Below, one piece after another: positions 62,250 through 64,000 of a stretch of 64,000 nucleotides of DNA (position 1 is its first letter; each line of letters opens with the position of its first letter). The notes under the pieces are model-generated. The model was not told where the DNA came from. It saw only the letters and a list, made by a program, of their open reading frames with translations, and did no database searches. The translations under genes and the position numbers were made by a program. Source of the DNA: Leishmania donovani (lineage: Eukaryota > Euglenozoa > Kinetoplastea > Trypanosomatida > Trypanosomatidae); the NCBI RefSeq assembly GCF_000227135.1, contig NC_018255.1, forward strand, positions 506,649 through 570,648, in the 5' to 3' direction.

Positions 62250-63171
62250 GTGGGTGTGTGCCTGCCGTGGACAAGCCCAAAGCCACCACACGCAGCCACC
62301 GCTGGTGCGCCGATTTGCGGCGATCCTGCCGTGGTGTTCTAGGCCTCCACTCACCTACTCTGTGGTTTGCACATTTGACTCTTGCAGTTGAGATATGCCC
62401 ATGGGTCGTTTCCCAAGCCTCCTGAAAGCTGCTTCGCGCTTTCCCAGGAAAGGCCACCAGAATAGGCATGCCTACTGCCTCTGATTTCCGGACGGCTTAT
62501 CCAGCCCAGTCGAGAAGCTTCAAGCGCCCTTGACCCTTTCTACGGCGACGTGGCTGAGGTTCTGGGCAACGTCAGGACGATCCGTGCCGCCATGGACGAG
62601 CTGCAGCAGAAGCACACGGAGAACATGCAGNNNNNNNNNNNNNNNNNNNNNNNNNNNNNNNNNNNNNNNNNNNNNNNNNNNNNNNNNNNNNNNNNNNNNN
62701 NNNNNNNNNNNNNNNNNNNNNNNNNNNNNTCTCCCTCCACGATACTCTGGCATCCCTATGCCCCCCACAACGCTCACCTATCGCTTGTGAGTGGGTGTGT
62801 GCCTGCCGTGGACAAGCCCAAAGCCACCACACGCAGCCACCGCTGGTGCGCCGATTTGCGGCGATCCTGCCGTGGTGTTCTAGGCCTCCACTCACCTACT
62901 CTGTGGTTTGCACATTTGACTCTTGCAGTTGAGATATGCCCATGGGTCGTTTCCCAAGCCTCCTGAAAGCTGCTTCGCGCTTTCCCAGGAAAGGCCACCA
63001 GAATAGGCATGCCTACTGCCTCTGATTTCCGGACGGCTTATCCAGCCCAGTCGAGAAGCTTCAAGCGCCCTTGACCCTTTCTACGGCGACGTGGCTGAGG
63101 TTCTGGGCAACGTCAGGACGATCCGTGCCGCCATGGACGAGCTGCAGCAGAAGCACACGGAGAACATGCAG
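62189..63171. other. Assembly gap with identical flanks
   Basis: The N run 62631-62729 is flanked by an exact direct duplication (62189-62630 equals 62730-63171, 442 bp), so the syntaxin start at 62532 and that at 63073 are probably the same locus. Confidence 0.85.
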
Positions 63172-63882
63172 ACGGTCGACGAGGCGCGCTCCAAGGCACT
63201 GCGCGGCGAGATCGACGAGCTGTCGCGCGAGACCGGCAACGCGGCCAAGGCGGCGAAGGAGAAGCTCGACGCGATGTCCAAGAACACGGCCAAGCTGAAG
63301 AGCGTGCCGGACAGCGTGCACGCCAACAGCGCCATCATCCGCATCGAGGAGAACCAGTACACGCACCTCGTGCTGAAGCTGGCGATGGCCATGGCCGAGT
63401 ACCAGCGTCAGCAGTCCGCCAACGAGGCCTACTACAAGGCGCAGACGCAGCGGCAGATCAAGATCAAGTACACCAACCCCGACGGCAGCGCCATCGACGA
63501 CTCGACAGCGGCGCAGCTGGCAGAGCAGGTGATGGAGAACGACACGTCTAGCTACATCTTCCAGCAGAGCAAGGAGGTACTCGCCTCCATCATCGAGACG
63601 CGCAACGACATCTACCGCATCGAGCAGTCCATGCGTGACCTGAACCAGCTCTTCAACGACCTAGCCTTCTTGGTGAACGAGCAGGGTGAGCTCATGGACG
63701 TGATTCTCGCCAATGTGCAACAGAGCACCCGGTATGTGGAGAAGGGTCGTGCGGCGCTGAAGAAGGCGCGTCGGTATCAAAAGAAGAGCCGCAAGAAGCT
63801 GATTTGCGTCCTGGTGTGCGGCGTGACCATAGTCGCTCTGTTTGTTGTCGTTGGTGTGCTCGCTGCCACCATCAAGATTCCA
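63073..63882 (+). pseudogene. 5'-truncated syntaxin copy (also partly shown at 62532-62630)
   Basis: Identical or nearly so to the full copy from the codon equivalent to residue 62 onward (FYGDVAEVLGNVRTIRAAMD) through the SNARE motif and membrane anchor, up to a gap at 63883. Upstream of the junction (GACCCTTTCTACGG) the sequence differs: in frame it reads GRLIQPSREASSALDPF back to a stop at 62463 (or its duplicate) with no ATG. The first in-frame ATG (63133) would remove 81 residues, including part of the first helix. It supplies the 118 bases missing from the full copy. It could be non-functional, a short isoform, or a chimera made by misassembly. Confidence 0.7.
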
Positions 63883-63981
63883 NNNNNNNNNNNNNNNNNN
63901 NNNNNNNNNNNNNNNNNNNNNNNNNNNNNNNNNNNNNNNNNNNNNNNNNNNNNNNNNNNNNNNNNNNNNNNNNNNNNNNNN

Positions 63982-64000
63982 GACTCGACAGCGGCGCAGC
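63982..64000 (+). CDS. Edge of a further syntaxin copy after a gap
   Basis: After the N run 63883-63981 the last 19 bases (GACTCGACAGCGGCGCAGC) match an internal part of the syntaxin gene (63495-63513). This is either a third tandem copy or an overlapping contig end. Confidence 0.5.

Overview
The window reads as nuclear DNA of a Leishmania-type trypanosomatid. Evidence: all confident genes lie on the + strand as intronless ORFs, separated by long pyrimidine-rich spacers that carry polypyrimidine-AG trans-splice signals. GC content is high. The protein families are trypanosomatid-typical (amastins, an expanded DNA polymerase kappa family, CCCH RNA-binding protein), and repeats resembling SIDER retroposons sit in the spacers. 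The gene content reminds me of Leishmania chromosome 28, but that and the species are from memory and were not checked. No strand switch is visible, so the window looks like part of one polycistronic unit.

Layout. (1) 0.6-14.2 kb: an array of HAD-IIB (Cof-like) phosphatases with five intact genes (1727, 3991, 7603, 10417, 12973) and two decayed copies (about 640-1290 and 5916-6905) recognised only by piecing frames together. (2) 14.2-26.3 kb: a repeat-rich, gap-containing region with a decayed unknown gene and two amastin-family genes (18503, 23708) that have very long hydrophilic N-termini, each followed by a near-identical SIDER2-like element. (3) 26.3-32.1 kb: almost 6 kb without a gene, then a CCCH zinc-finger protein (32148). 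(4) 36.9-51.8 kb: a Y-family DNA polymerase kappa cluster. It holds a copy with a PCNA-binding motif (36861), a copy with a mitochondrial-like presequence (41882), a frameshifted dead copy (46110-48026) and a large intact but catalytically altered divergent member (49599). (5) 53.5-58.6 kb: a putative beta-propeller protein and a tandem-domain AAA ATPase. (6) 59.4-64.0 kb: a syntaxin (Qa-SNARE) array with one full gene, one 5'-truncated copy and the edge of a third.

Two themes stand out. The first is birth and death within tandem families: HAD, pol kappa and syntaxin each contain intact, diverged and dead members. The second is repeat-driven instability: a GC-palindromic dispersed repeat (family A, about 300 bp) and SIDER2-like elements (family B) punctuate the window in mostly direct orientation. 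Assembly gaps coincide with them, and several gaps are flanked by exact duplications that look like unmerged contig ends.

The best candidate for something undescribed is the gene at 49599-51776. It is a 725-residue Y-family polymerase relative that keeps the fold's landmarks but lacks a key catalytic aspartate and has a mitochondrial-type N-terminus, so it may be a structural or regulatory pseudo-polymerase.
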